From Cenococcum geophilum 1.58 (lineage: Eukaryota > Ascomycota > Dothideomycetes > Gloniales > Gloniaceae), in contig KV748206.1 of NCBI GenBank assembly GCA_001692895.1, forward strand, positions 1,746,662-1,810,661: DNA of 64,000 bases, given 5' to 3'. Made by a program: the position numbers and the translations under genes. Numbering within the stretch: the stretch's first letter is position 1; the number at the start of each line of letters is the position of its first letter. The notes below the pieces were generated by a model that made no database searches, was not told the origin of the DNA, and saw only the letters and a program-made list of their open reading frames with translations. Positions 1-13,000 of the stretch are shown piece by piece.

Positions 1-3000
1 TAGGAAAAGGCAAGCCAAACTATACTAGGCTATAGCTGTAGTACGGGGAAACGCATATAAGGAGAAAGAGCTAAGCATAATAGGTAACGGCAGGTAGACA
101 GTCGCACAAAGAAAGAGATTTAGGGTACCTACCCTAATAGGAGTACTTTCTACCTAACTAGCTGTAAAGCGGAGCATAGGACGCCTATAAGGCAGCACTA
201 ATGTCTTTAGAGACCTATCCTAGTAAAGAATCCTAATTATAATAGCCCTAGCTAAAACGCCCTAGAGGAGAACGGAAGATACCTATAAGTCACCAGACTA
301 ACTAATACTATAAATAGATTAATAATAGTATAATATAACTGCGGACACTTAAACTATAAAGCAATACGGCTACTATTTAACAGCCTAGACCTAGAAGAGT
401 ACTAGATAATAGCTTTATAAGAACTGGCATATAACAAATAAATACGCAAAACATACTAACTAAAAGGATACTACCTCCTATATAAACCAAACCTGGCTAC
501 CTATACGTGCTTCCTAGTTAGTTAATATATCGATACACAGGTATAGAGCTACTACAACATTAGCCTTAATATTAATAAGCTATAACTAGCTACTAATTAA
601 GGCTAAATTAGTATTATTAACGTCTATAACCTAAGCGATAATAAACCCCAAATTGCTATATGGGGACTACTTTAACAGATAATCGACATAGTGGAAGGCA
701 AGGTAATTGTCTTAGGGGACTTTAATATACACTATATATTATAGGGAGGGCAGTAAGCTATAGTTAAAGCATAGGTAATTTACCTACTAAATGAGCTAGA
801 AACGCGGGGCCTTACCCTTACTACCCTAACTGGTAAACCTACCTGGAAAAGAGGGACCTAAGAGAGTATAATTAACCTTATATTTATTAAAGACATACTC
901 GCAGACTAACTAAAGTTCTGCGGACCAGAAGATATATAGGCAATTACTATAAACTATATACCCATATAGATAGCGCTTAACATCGCCGCACCAGCGCAGC
1001 GAACCCGCTAGAGATACGCTACTAAGAAACTTAACTAGGAAAAGTATACCTAGGAAATCACTAATAGGCTAGCAGCTATACCTTAAGCATCGCTAGAGGA
1101 TATCTAGAGAATTATAAGCAACTGCCTAGAAGAATACTGCCTAAAGGCCTAACCTAACAAACACGCCCGCCGTAAATAGTCGCTAGAGGCAGCCTAGCTA
1201 CTTATAGGCGCTAAAAGGGCAAGGCGATAGTACAGCGCAATAGGCGAAGCTTACCACCAATAGAGCTTTAAGGCCCTTAAAAATAGGCTTAAGAAGATAA
1301 TTTAGAAAGAGGGTAGAAATAACTGGCGCCAATTCCTTAAAGAAATTACCTTAGACCCTACTAAACCATATAATAAGGGACTATAGCATATATTAAAGTG
1401 GAGTAAGTAAGCCGCCAAAGAGACGCTAGGGGACCCCTACCTACCCGCACTACGCTGGTTAGAATAGGACTAGTACACGAATAATAATGGGGAAAAAATT
1501 AAAATACTAGCAGAAAGGTTCTTCCCTAGCGCAGGCTAAGCGGACCTATAGGATATTAGCAGCCAATCCCTTCCCGTACCTATTAAAATAAGTTATATAA
1601 TATTAGTAAAAGAAATAAAGGACGCTATATAAAAGCTCCCTACCGGTAAAGTGCTAGGGCTAGATAAGATCCTAAATAAGGTAATTAAGGCTGCGGTAGA
1701 AGTAATAGCAATACTACTTACTAATGCTGTAACCGCCTGTCTTTAGGGAGGCGAACTACCCGAAGGCTTTAAAGCAACAACTACGGTTATCTTATAAAAG
1801 GTAAAGAAAAAAGACTATTCCCTTCTAGGAAGCTACCGCCCGATCGCCTTAGAAAATACCCTAGGAAAGCTTCTAGAAAAGATAGTTATAGAATATATAT
1901 AAGAAGCGGCAGAAGTATAGGAGCTACTACCGTAGATATAAATGGGCGTAAGAAAGAAACGATTAACCCTTTCAGCCCTCTCCCTAATCACCTCTAGCGT
2001 CTAAGTGGTATAGTAAGCTTACCTAGGATATATTATATCTATACTAAGCCTAGACCTAAGCAGAGCCTTTAATAACGTATTATATAAGAGACTTCTATAG
2101 ATTCTAAGAAATAAGGGCCTACTAGACTAGATAATTAAGTTCGTCTATACCTTCCTAATAGGGCGTACTATAAAAATTATAATTGAGGGATATGAAAGTA
2201 AATTAATACTAATACCTATAGGCATCCTATAGGGATCACCCCTCTTACTAATCCTATTCCTCTTCTTTATATCCGAACTACTAGAGATATTTAACAATAG
2301 CAAGGATATAATAGCCCTTAGATTTATTAATAACACAAACCTAATTATATAGGGAAACACAGTAGCAGAAAACTATACTAGGCTAAACTAGGCGCATAAT
2401 AGGTGCATTACATAGGCAAAACGATACGGCGCTAAATTCGCACTAGATAAATACTAACTTATCCACTTTATAAGGAAAAGAAGGGCAAGTAGCGATTTAG
2501 CCTTAATAGTGAATATTTAGGGCTGCGAAGCAAAACTAGAAGCTACCCTTAAGATCCTAGGGGTCTGGGTAGACTCTAAACTAAACTAGAACGAGTATAT
2601 TATATAGGTAACTTATAGGGGAGCAGCTATATTCTTGGTAGCATTATAAATTACCGCCTTAACATAGGGACCCTTATTTAGACTTACACGCCTACTATAC
2701 ATAGTAGTTATAAGGCCAACAATGCTATACGGCTCCTAGGTCTAGGGCCTAGGACTAAGTAGTAAGGTGCGAGTAAAGAGCGCCCTAGCGCTATTAGCTA
2801 AGCTATAAAATAAGTGCCTATGTAGAACCATAGGGGTATATAGGAGAACACTACGCGCCGCACTTGAACGTAAAGCGGTAGTTCTACTACTAGACGTATA
2901 TATTAATATAACCGTAATATAGAGAGCAGTCACAGTATAAGGCCACCCAGTAGAAGAAAAAATTCGCTAAACGCTAAAACGTATATGAGAAATGAGATAT

Positions 3001-3950
3001 ATATAAAGAGCGAGGGCTCCTTAAAGGGGAGACACGCCCAAGTATACTAGCTAGGAAGCCCTCTACCTATAAGCGGTAGAGAGAGAAAAGGAAATGTGGG
3101 AACTACTAGCCCACTAAGCAGAGACCCGGCGCCATACTAGTAGAGCGCTATAACGGCAATAGAGGATAGGAGGCCACTAATATAAGTGGAGATCTACTAT
3201 ACTAATCGTAAGATAGGTAGATCTCGAATAGAAGTAATAATAGAAGGAAGTAGCGGAAATATAAGACGTAACTATATAGAACACCCCATAGTTAATACTA
3301 ACTCTCCCCCTATATAAAGGACTAACGAAAGTGGAGTTTACAGCTGCCTTTCTACTATAGATGGAGGTCCTAGGCCTAAACGTATGGCTCGCGGGCGTCT
3401 ATGTCCTAAGTACTATACCTTAGTGCATATACGGATAGCCCGCTTAGACAGTACGCTATATACTACTATTTTGCAGCTACCGCTTAGTAAGGGACTAGCT
3501 ACTTATTAGTATAGGCACAAACGATATTAACCGGATGCTCTCTATAAGTAGAGGCCTATAAGCAGCAGCAAAATGGCTTATAGGATAAGGAGTCCTCTAG
3601 TAGTTCCAAACTGCACATAAGATTTAATAGGAGGACACTATAGGACACGCCCCTCTCCAGCCCCTTAGAGACTGATCACCCCCCGCCTAGCTATAGGCGG
3701 CATACTGGCGAATCGCCAGACCCTCCTACTACTCCCTCCCCCTAGATCTTCTAATATACCCAGGAAGTATAGTACGTAAGGCAGACAAAAGATATAAAGA
3801 TATACTAGCTAGGCGAAGGCGGAACGCGTATTACTAGCGGCAAGGAAATACTTAGGTTTTTCCCCCTTAAGGGGATTTTTTCCTATATAGATAGGTAGTA
3901 GCCTATATAGACCTAAAAAGGGACCGAATTGGGCAATAAATAGAATTAAT
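1..3950 (+). mobile_element. Tad1-type LINE retrotransposon, RIP-mutated, cut by left window edge
   Basis: Conceptual translation, reading through many stops, shows an ordered LINE polyprotein. A zinc-knuckle-like YNCGH occurs near 345. An apurinic endonuclease follows at about 540-1010 with the motif LGDFNIH near 708-728. Reverse transcriptase spans about 1560-2480: LSLDLSRAFNNVLY near 2045-2085, a GIL-stop-GSPLLLILFLFF block near 2221-2265, and FINN where FADD/FIDD is expected near 2322. An RNase H/C-terminal region lies at about 3340-3640. Almost every Trp and Gln position has become TAG or TAA, which is what RIP does to TGG and CAG. The element ends in a short hairpin (ccccttaagggg, about 3861) and an A/T-rich tail. 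It is a dead copy; its 5' end lies outside the window. The exact 3' junction near 3945-3955 is approximate. Confidence 0.85.
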
Positions 3951-5531
3951 AATAATATATATATCTCCTACTATTAGTCTAGTTCCCTTTATTATATAGT
4001 AACTCTAACTATCTTTATAATCCCTTGCGAAATAACCTTATTTCCCGCAATTTATATAAGCTCCCTCTTTAAACCATTAACTTTGCTATAAAGTCCGCCT
4101 AAACGTCTTCTACTGTTAAGATCCCTAGTTTAGCCTCTACTCCCTAGTCCTATAATTACTAGATCCTTAACCTCTAGGTTTTTATAGTTTTTTACTCCAT
4201 CTCTTATAGGCCTCTTTAGTACTACTTAGGTCTATTAGCTCTGCGCTATACCATAGTTTCTAACTTAGCTTTAGTCGATACGTACTTTATGTCTTATATA
4301 ACTATAGAACTTTATCCTAGCCTCTCTTAGCCTATTCCCTCTAGTAGATCTAATTGTTAATCTTAATCGCTTAATCTATTAAATCCCTTAGGGTGTCTAT
4401 ATCTTCTATTAGGATAATCGCGTCCTAGACTTTAGCCTTAAGTCCTTACTTATACTATGCTATAAGCGCCTTATTATTCCACTCTACTTATATTACTAGC
4501 GTCTAAAACTACGTTGTATACTTAATTACTAAGGTTTATTACGTAATATCTTAGAGTTTTTTTTTCGCCGTAGTTACTACCTCTAGGTCTCCGAATATTT
4601 ATATAAGTTATTCTACGAACCCTTCCTAGCTTAAGAATATAAACCGCACCTCCTAATTAGTAGTCGTTATTCTGTTTACCTATATTTCTATAAGGTAAGG
4701 CTTAAACTACTTAAGTACTTTTCTTAATAGGAATAGTCTTATATAGGCTATTCGATCTATAAGTGTTAGTAGCTTCGCCCCTTCTTATATAACCTTAAAG
4801 TATATTTAGGTAAGAAACCCCTTAAGCTTTAATCTTTCTCCTAAATACCTTTTAATTAATAGTAACTTAACCTTTACTGCTCCAATCCCATTAACCCTCT
4901 CTTCTAATACTATATTATTAGTTATTAACTGGTTAATTACCTCTTATAGTTATCCAATCGTTACAGGTTGCTATAAGTTAGTATCTGCCATACTAGTATT
5001 ATTTCCTAATCTCGAAGTAGTTGCCGCCGTTAATAGCGTCGTGGTGGCTANTTTTAGTGGTATGTTATTTAACTTTCTATATTTAATACTGTAACTAGGT
5101 AGTAATTGTGTAACGGAACCTTATAGTAAGTACTATAATAGGCTCGTTATTAGGCTAGATGTGTAGGTAATGTAAATTAAAGTTAATAACGTAATAATAA
5201 CTAGTGGAGTAGTTGCTTAATAGATTAACTTTAATTATATTCTAAGAATTACTATAAGGAAGGAACTATCTAGGTAGGGACTATAGTCCTTTAAATACAT
5301 AACTATACTTCTATAAAATCCTTCTTATATATAATATACGTCTTATATATAAGGTACGTAAGTTCCTTTTATTCCTCTTGTTTAATACGTAGCATATTAT
5401 ATAACCTTAGTTACTATTTCTCGTTATATAGCTCTACCGGCTCTATTCTAGACCGTACCTAAATTAACTAACTAGCTTCTTCTGACTCTTCCCTAAGTAG
5501 TTATAATATTGTACTTAAAGCGTCCGTAACA
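3951..5531 (-). mobile_element. Gypsy-4: fragment (gag plus 5' LTR) of the Gypsy-3 family
   Basis: This stretch matches, base for base apart from transitions, the gag region and 5' LTR of Gypsy-3 (about 20670-22225) and Gypsy-6 (about 44620-45561 and 53354-53980). It is minus-oriented: gag runs from about 5070 leftwards and the 5' LTR is 5109-5531. Homology stops at about 3951 where the LINE 3' tail begins, so the LINE probably inserted into, or replaced, the rest of the element. A single ambiguous base lies at 5051. Confidence 0.85.
5109..5531 (-). repeat. LTR of Gypsy-4 (423 bp)
   Basis: Starts tgtaacggaacc and ends gcgtccgtaaca, the same ends as the LTRs at 14275, 21801, 38155 and 53559. 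The TG..CA ends are extended by a short inverted repeat (tgta-acgga / tccg-taaca). No partner LTR is in the window. Confidence 0.9.
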
Positions 5532-5740
5532 CTTTCCTTAACCTTCTCTGCTCCTTAGCTTAGTATCTTTATAATATAGCATTTATTTAAGCTTCGGTTT
5601 AAAGGCATTTGTTTAAGCCGTAACAAAGCCTATATAATTAGTAGTCTATAAATAAGGATCTAAAGCTAAAGAAAGAAAAGGAGACGGAGGGCGGCGCCGC
5701 TTAACGTTATATATAATCCTTTAATTATATAACGGTAACT

Positions 5741-5780
5741 GTCTAAAACTGTCTAAAACTGTCTACAACTATTTACAACT
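5741..5780. repeat. Four 10-bp tandem units in the Gypsy-5 LTR
   Basis: Units read gtctaaaact, gtctaaaact, gtctacaact and atttacaact. The differences are C-to-T or C-to-A and fit decay of one ancestral unit. Confidence 0.75.
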
Positions 5781-5846
5781 ATCCGCTATAATCTACTAAT
5801 ATCTATTAGCTATAATCCACCAGTTTCTACTAGTGCTGTAATATTA

Positions 5847-5857
5847 CCCCCCCCCCC
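5847..5857 (-). other. Polypurine tract of Gypsy-5
   Basis: Eleven C on the plus strand, read as G on the coding minus strand, follow AAA and directly precede the LTR end at 5846. This fixes the element orientation. Confidence 0.65.
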
Positions 5858-7604
5858 TTTAAAAAAGCCTACCCTTAGGCTTTATACGTCCGTATTATAT
5901 CTATAGGGTATTTTTATCTTTATGCTTAATAGGCAGCTTATTATCTTCGCTATTTTAGCACTTTATTTACTTATTAAGGTACTTTAGGGGTTTAGGTTTA
6001 TTAGAGTAACGACTATAAAATTCCTAAAGCTTATAGGGACTACCTATAAAGTTCTATATAGGGTACTAAGTAGGGTCTAAGTTGTACCCTTTCTAACTAA
6101 TATAATATTTTAACGTTCCCCTTATAAGCTTATAGGCTAGTATTTCTTTAATTTCCTATTTATTATTGCTATTAACTTAAATCGGTAGGGGAGGTTTATT
6201 TTTTTAATTTAGGTAATAGGTTATTTATAGCTTTCTATAGTTTATCTAGAGAGAAAATAGGGTAAACTTTAATTAAATTTAGGAGCTTTACTTTATACGC
6301 GTTACCTATCTTTTTAAAAACCTTATATAGTCCTACTATTTAATAGTCTAGCTTATAGCTAGGTCGTTTTATCCTCTAGTTCTTTATTATAACCTAGACC
6401 ATATTTTCTACGGTAAAGTTAGGCTCTTACTTATACTTATTTGCCTATTATTATATTAATTTTTAGGCCTTTTCTAGATTTATATAGGCTACCATCTAAG
6501 CGCTTAGCGTAGTACTATATTTCTTTATAAGATAGTTTTTTGTGTATGGTTTAGGGTCCTTCTAGTCTTTCCTAGTTAAAGCTTATATAGGGTAAGTAAC
6601 CCATTTCTAGTTAAATAGGGGCAAATCCTATAGAGTTATAGGGTAGGGCCGCTTAAGCATAGTTTATTAGGGGTAGTAGTTTAGCCTAGTTATTTTAAAA
6701 GTAGTTAATAAAGAGCCGAAGTCTCTAATCTAAGTATTAATTTATAATTTCCGTCTAACTATCTATCTAGGGGTAGTATGTGGTAGAAAGCTTTAGCTTA
6801 ATGCCTAAAATCTAGGTAAACTTATTCTAGAATGCTAATATAAATTACGGCCTATAATTAGATATAATAGTATCTAATACTCCGTAGATTTAGTAGACGT
6901 AGTAGATATATAGTTAGGCCGCTTCTTTAGTATTAATATTTTTATAATATAGGATTAAGAATAGGCGTTTACTAAAGCGATTAACTAGAATTATAACTTT
7001 ATTATATCTATTATGGTCTATAGGTAGCTTATAAAAGTCTATAAAGATATATTATTAGGGGCGTTCTAGTATTAGAAGTAGTTTTAATAATCTTAGGGTT
7101 TTATCTTATAGGATTATAAATTTATAGTAGCTATTGCAGTTCTATATATAACAGTTAATATATATAACTATTTTAGGCTAGTAGTAGCAGTTACTAATAA
7201 TTTTATAGGTTTTTTTAGGGTAGGCTATAAAGACCTAGGTATAAGCTTTAGTATAGGCAGTTCTAATAAGCTTTTTTTTAATCCGTTACTAATACAGAGA
7301 TTATAAAGCTTTGTTCTTAAAACTCTATTATTTTATTATAATAATAATAGTAGGGTTATCTACTAAATAAGAAGTCCTTCTAGGCCTTTAGTGCCACTGT
7401 TTAATCACGGACTGTATTAGGCTTATCCTTAGTAGGATTCTCTTATATATTTGGCGTAGAGTCCGTAGTTAGCAGCTACGTAGCTACTTGTTATAGGTTT
7501 TTAGCGTTATAAGTTAGGTAAACGTTTACCGACTTTTTACGCCTATATAGTAATATTGTAATAGCAATTATTATAACAGTAATAAAGTAATTAGATTTAG
7601 CTTA

Positions 7605-7797
7605 TGTTATAAAACGGGGGTAGTGGCTATAAAGCGTATATATTTAAGGAGTCTATAAGACGTTACGTAATTGATTGTAAGGGTTAAGGGCGTAAGGAGG
7701 TGATATACCTACGCGTAGCTAATATAAGCTATACGTAAGGTGTATATAAGAGCACGGGGCTCTCCTATAGAGGCCCCTATAGTAGGGTTCTGTAACA
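7605..7797 (-). repeat. 3' LTR of Gypsy-1, heavily RIP-mutated
   Basis: Starts tgttataaaacggggg and ends gggttctgtaaca. Compared with the right LTR, the differences I could align are almost all C-to-T or G-to-A. Confidence 0.9.
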
Positions 7798-7962
7798 CTA
7801 CCCCCCCTCTTATAGAGGTGGAGCTCTGGCAATACTGTAGTTACTATATATATATAAAAGGGACACTTAAGGTATAGAAAAGAAGAAAAGGGGGGTATTG
7901 CTAAAGGCTTAAAATAACGTTATGTAATAGGGCTTGGCATCTAAGAATCTAACTAATTAGAT

Positions 7963-7985
7963 AACTTTGACCGCTAGTTAAAGTT
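7963..7985. repeat. Degenerate palindrome related to the one at 28716
   Basis: aactttgaccg is followed by ctagttaaagtt, a transition-mutated version of the palindrome at 28716-28739. The 7915-7962 flank also matches the flank of that palindrome in inverted orientation. It lies inside the 3' untranslated part of Gypsy-1. Confidence 0.6.
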
Positions 7986-8779
7986 TTTAAATATCTTAAT
8001 AATATTCCGGTTATGTGATCGCACTTTACCGCAATCTAACGGTAATCTAATGGTAATTTACCCTTATGTAGTAATATATAACGGTTTAACTCTATAAGGG
8101 CTCCTATAGAGGATTAGGTATAAAGTCTTTACTTAGGCCTAGTTTCTATAGGTTTGTATAGTAAAAGTCGCTAATTAGATCCTTTACATTTTTAAAGTCT
8201 TCCTATAGTTGCTATTCTAGCTAATCTATATTAAATCCTATGTATATAGCTCTATAGTAAAGCCGTCGTCCTCTACCTTTGCTAAAGTATTTAGAGTTAA
8301 TAATTCGTTTAATAGTCCACTCCTTATAGTTCTTATCTTTATTCTTATCTTAGATTAGTACTAGTAGGGGTTTAGGCTATATCTACCTTAGTAAAGGGTT
8401 AGGCTAATAGAGGTATAATAGCTATAGGTAAAATATGGGCTATATCCCGCGGGTAGCTAGGGCGGGTAGAAGTTCTAGCTTATATACGGCTCCCCTATTA
8501 ATAACTTATTTAATTAGATAGGGGCTAAGGTTCTTATAATTAAGTAACTTTATAGGCCTCTATATAGAGATATTGCGTATATTTAGCTATACCTAGTCAC
8601 TAATATATATCTTTAGTGGTGGCGTTCTATAACGGTTAGCGAAGTAGGCCTACTTTACTTAAGCCTAGGCCATTTCTCCCTTATAGTAGTTAAGTAGATT
8701 TTTTATACGGTCTATATGCTAGTTAGTAAATAATATCTTAAGGCGTTTTCTATATAGCAGTTTTTTATTAATAGGTTCT

Positions 8780-8982
8780 TGTTAGGACGCTAAGGTCCTT
8801 AGGGTATATAGTAATATAATAATAGTAACGGGATATAAAGAGTATCTGGTTCTTAATGAAGTAGAACTGTAAAACTAAATTCTACTATTCTCTAATATGG
8901 GGCGACTACGTTTTATAGGCGCCTTGCCTGCGCCTCGCCTGCGCTAAGCCGGTTACGGCTAGTACGTCTCTATAGCCTAATA
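8780..8982 (-). repeat. 3' LTR of Gypsy-2
   Basis: Starts tgttaggacgctaagg and ends atagcctaata (ancestral end cctaaca). It matches 23109-23311 over its full length with scattered transitions. Confidence 0.92.
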
Positions 8983-9094
8983 ATTGCCCCCCCCTTCTTA
9001 AGCGGCTGTTTTTAGCCGACGCTATTATACAATAGGAGTGCTATTATTGCCCTTCCTTAAATAAAAAGTTTTTTTAACAAATTTAAGTAAATTA

Positions 9095-9142
9095 GATAAT
9101 ATAATAATAGGATAATGTAATAATAGGATAATATAATAATAG
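9095..9142. repeat. Three 16-bp tandem units in the Gypsy-2 3' untranslated region
   Basis: The unit is gataatataataatag; the middle copy differs by one base. Confidence 0.85.
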
Positions 9143-9936
9143 GACCTTATAGAGATCTATAAAGGTAGGAGTTTCTACCTAGGTAGGACACCAGATTTCC
9201 CTTCTTATTTAATTTTAATTTGTTTAGCCTATGACTTACCTTCTTCTTAACTTTTAATTAATTATAAATCGCAAGTATAGTGCTGCTGGTTTGCCTGTTG
9301 GCGAGCCTTCCGTAAGTATTTTTTATACTAGCTTATAGCTATTGCTAACCCTACTAGACGCCGTCTAAGCTTCTTTATTGTTTATAAGGTGCTCCCCTAG
9401 CCTTACTTAAACTAATTTACCTCCGCTATGCTAAGCGCGTAGCTACCGCTAGGCGGGCTATTTGCGGTAAGTAGGCTAACTGTAATTATGGGTACTACTA
9501 ATAACTAAATAAGTCGTGCTAACTAGTAAGTTTAAGTGCGTTAGTTTAGGTTTTAATAGCTAATAAACTAGGTCCCTAAGGCCTTCTATAGCCACCTAAA
9601 TAAGCTACTCGCCCTTATTAATAGGGCTAAGCGCTAGCGGGTTGCTAGCGGGGACACGGCTAACCTTAACGCTCGCGTTACTGCCGCTTAGAAATCCTTT
9701 ATAAAGGATATTAAGGCCTTAGTACGCACTGGCGCTAAGTATAGTCTCCGCTAGCGCCTAAAGGGTAAAAACTTTCCCCTGCTCTAAGTGCAGGAATTAT
9801 AAGCTATTTATTATACTCTTAAAGGAATTCTTAATATAATACGCGCTTTAGTATATGTTATAGCGTAGGTGTTTCGCTGTTATAGCGTATGCTAATAGTA
9901 CCTATAGGCTAATATGCCTCCCATTATAAGGGGTAA

Positions 9937-10026
9937 GGAGGAGGATAAGAGTAAGGAGGATGAGGAGAAGGGAGAGGGGGATGAGGAGGGAGAGGAGGAG
10001 GAGGAGGAAGAGGAAGAGGTAGAGTT
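9937..10026. repeat. Purine-rich GAG/GGA tract in Gypsy-2
   Basis: About 90 bases of almost uninterrupted A/G on the plus strand. Read on the element's coding strand it would give a Ser-rich tail. It contains almost no CA or TG, which explains why RIP left it G-rich within AT-rich surroundings. Confidence 0.7.
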
Positions 10027-13000
10027 GTAGAGTATCTATATTTCTATTAACGTACTACTATCACTCCACCGTCATTCCGTTATTGCCCCGCTAGTAGGGC
10101 GTAATCCCGGTTGTAATTAAAAGTTTTTTATTTTCCCGCCTACTTTCTCTTCTATTTGCCCCTTAGGGTAAAGTAACTATTATATATCTCCTTTGCGTCC
10201 TTATTAATGTCCTCTATAGGGACCTATTAGTTATATTTTTTTAGCTATCCTTTTTACTTAACTAGGTACTATAGGGTTTGGTTATGTCCCTTTCTTCTAT
10301 ATACTTCTTCTACCTTATATTGGTCCTTTTAGTCCGTTTAATTGTCTAGCTTAATAGGCCCTAGTAGAGAGTCTTTAATAGTGCCCTTATATTATTTATA
10401 TGGCTTTAGTAAGCTAATATAGAATACTAGGTGGATACGGTAAGACATAGGTAGATATAGTTAGTATACTTACTTTCCGACTAGTTTAGCTATACTAAAA
10501 GGTCCAATAAAGCGTGCTATAAGTTTCTTGCTTAGCCTTTTTAGTTTAAGGTTCTTAGTTAATAGTAAGACTAGATCCCCTACTTTATATACCTATAGTT
10601 AGTAATAACGATTATAGTATTTTACTTACGCCTCGGCAGCGTATTTCTAGCGTTTCGCTAGCGCTTTATATTTAAGGGATATCCTTTTAATCCTCTTAGA
10701 GGCGGCTAGAATAGAACTACTATTGTTTACCTTAACCTTATATTCTAGACGCGGGTAAAACCTATAGTAGGCATAGAATGGGCTTATACCCGTTGTGCTA
10801 TATTTAGCATTATTATAGGCGAATTTAGCTAGCAGTAAGAGGCCTACCTAGTTGCTCTGCTTTTCATTATAGAATATATAGAGGTAATACTCTAAGGTTT
10901 AGTTCTGGCGTTTTATTTGCCCGTTTATTTACGGGTAAAAGGCCGTACTTAGCCTATATTTAATCTTTATAGTAAAGCATAGCTCCGACCAGAACTTATT
11001 AGTAAAGATACTGCCTTAATTAAATATAATCCCCCTAGGGGCTCTAAAATGGCGTACTATTTTATTAAGGAAGAGATCCGCGAGTTTAGTTATAGTAATA
11101 GTTTTTATTATAGGTAGATATAAGGCTATCTTAGTATAGTGGTCGACTATTATATATATTGCGTTATATACCTTCTTGCCTTATTTGCTAGGCGGTAGGC
11201 CTATAATAAAGTCTATTATAATCTCCTGCTACGGCTAATCTGGGTAAGGTAGCGCTTAGAGCTTGCTATAAGGGTAATGTTAAGGCGTATATATACGCTG
11301 GTATAGATTATAGGTAGAGATATAGTTTATAACGTCCGTAGTTATACTAGGCTAGTAGTACTTACGCGAGAGGAGATTTAGAGTCTTTTTCTTACCGAAG
11401 TGGCTAGCTAGGGTATTATTGTGGTAGATCTATAGGAGCTTTATATAAACTATTGGGTCTAGGGGTATATATAACCTCCTGCGGTAATAAAGTAGTCTAG
11501 CGGAATTAAACTGCTATACTGGCTTTAAGCGGGCGCGTTAACGGCGTCTTGTTATATCTACGCTGTTGCTGCGCTTTTATAGCATAAAGTTATTTTTAGT
11601 CTAAAGTCCTTTAATAAGCTTAATAACTATTTCCGTACTAGACTTATAAGCACTCTCTTAAGTACTAGCTTCTTTAACTTGGGTCCTTATTATACGCTAC
11701 TTAATAGTATACGTGTAGGTTGCCTAGTTAAACCGTAATACTATATAGCCCAGGCGTACCGCTGTTAGGTTGCCGGCTTATAGCCGTAAAAACGACACTT
11801 CTATAGAAGGCTCGCTTTCCTATATACCTAATAGGACTTTTATTTTAGGTTAGTGGCCCTATATTCCTAAAGTCCTTTAGAGTAATAGTAGTATAGTGTC
11901 TTTTTCTAGCGGACCCCCTGCGCCTAGGGGTTGCCTTAATAGCGCGTTTACGGGGTTTGTTTTTCCCGCCCTATACTTAATTATAAAGTTATAGGCAGCT
12001 AATGCTATAGCTTATCTGGCCTGCCGTCTATTAAGGGCTTTTACTTTTATAAAACCCTTTAAATTATTATAATCTGTGAGCACTTCTAGGTGGCTTGATA
12101 GCCCCTTAATGTAGTGTCTCTAATGCTTAAAAGCCTCTATAATAGCTAGTAGCTCCTAATTATAGGTCTTATAATTACGCTCTGCTAGCGAAAGCTTTCT
12201 AAACTAGAAGGCTATTGGATACTAAAGGCTATCTTTAAACAGCTATAATATAATTGCTGCTAGGCCTTATATAGAGGTATTAGTCTCTAACTGGGTTAGT
12301 AAGCCCGGTATATAGTGTTATAGGAGCGGCGCCGTTATAAAGGCGTTATAGAGCTGGCGTATTGCCTGCTCCGCCTCTTTTAGCTAACTAAAAGGCCTAG
12401 CTTTACGGCCGTTCTTTGCTCCCTTAAGGAGATTAGTAATAGGCTTTATAATAGTAGAGTATTTATAGATAAACTAGTAATAGAAGTTAGTAAAACCTAG
12501 GAAGACCTAAATATCCCTATAGGATTAAGGGCTCTTTTACTTGGTAATAGCTTCTACTTAGCTAGGATCTATTGCTACGCCTTTAGGACTAATAATATAT
12601 CCTAGGAACTTAACCTTTTATACGCTAAACCTGTACTTCTTAAGGTTTACATATAGTTAATATTACTATAACCTATATAGTACTTCTAGTATGTGGCGCT
12701 AGTGTTCCTTTAGATTTTCTAAGAAAATTAGAATATTATTAAGGTAGACTATATAGAAGACGTCTACTAGTCCTAATAAGGCTCGATTAATATAGCCCTA
12801 AAAGGTCGCTGGTCTGTTAGTTAACCTAAAAGGTAAAACTAAATACTTAAAGTGGCTGTAACGCGTATAGAACGCCGTCTTTTACTTATTGCCTTAATGG
12901 ATACGAAGGCGGTGATATATATTTGTTAGGTCTAACTTAGTGAAGATCTTAGAACCTATTAAGCGGTCTAAGGTCTTACTGATTAATAGTAGTATAAGAC

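Larger units (their letters stand above)
5532..7604 (-). mobile_element. Gypsy-5: 3' part of a different RIP-mutated Gypsy element
   Basis: Minus-strand translation through stops gives a Ty3/Gypsy integrase at about 7330-6700, with the core segment IISDRGPQFISAF near 6850. The integrase C-terminal domain (KVFKKIGNAYKVKLL) is near 6300. A purine run on the minus strand (the plus-strand C tract at 5847-5857) sits just before a partial LTR at 5532-5846, so this is the 3' end of a minus-oriented element. Its LTR is cut on the left by Gypsy-4 and its body is cut on the right by Gypsy-1 (target duplication gctta at 7600-7604). About 80 bases of the continuation may remain at 28609-28690. Confidence 0.7.

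Noticed and set aside
9937..10026. Glu-rich coding tract on the plus strand
   Set aside because: The element is minus-oriented and the tract is in its 3' coding or untranslated part; the G-richness is explained by absence of RIP target sites.
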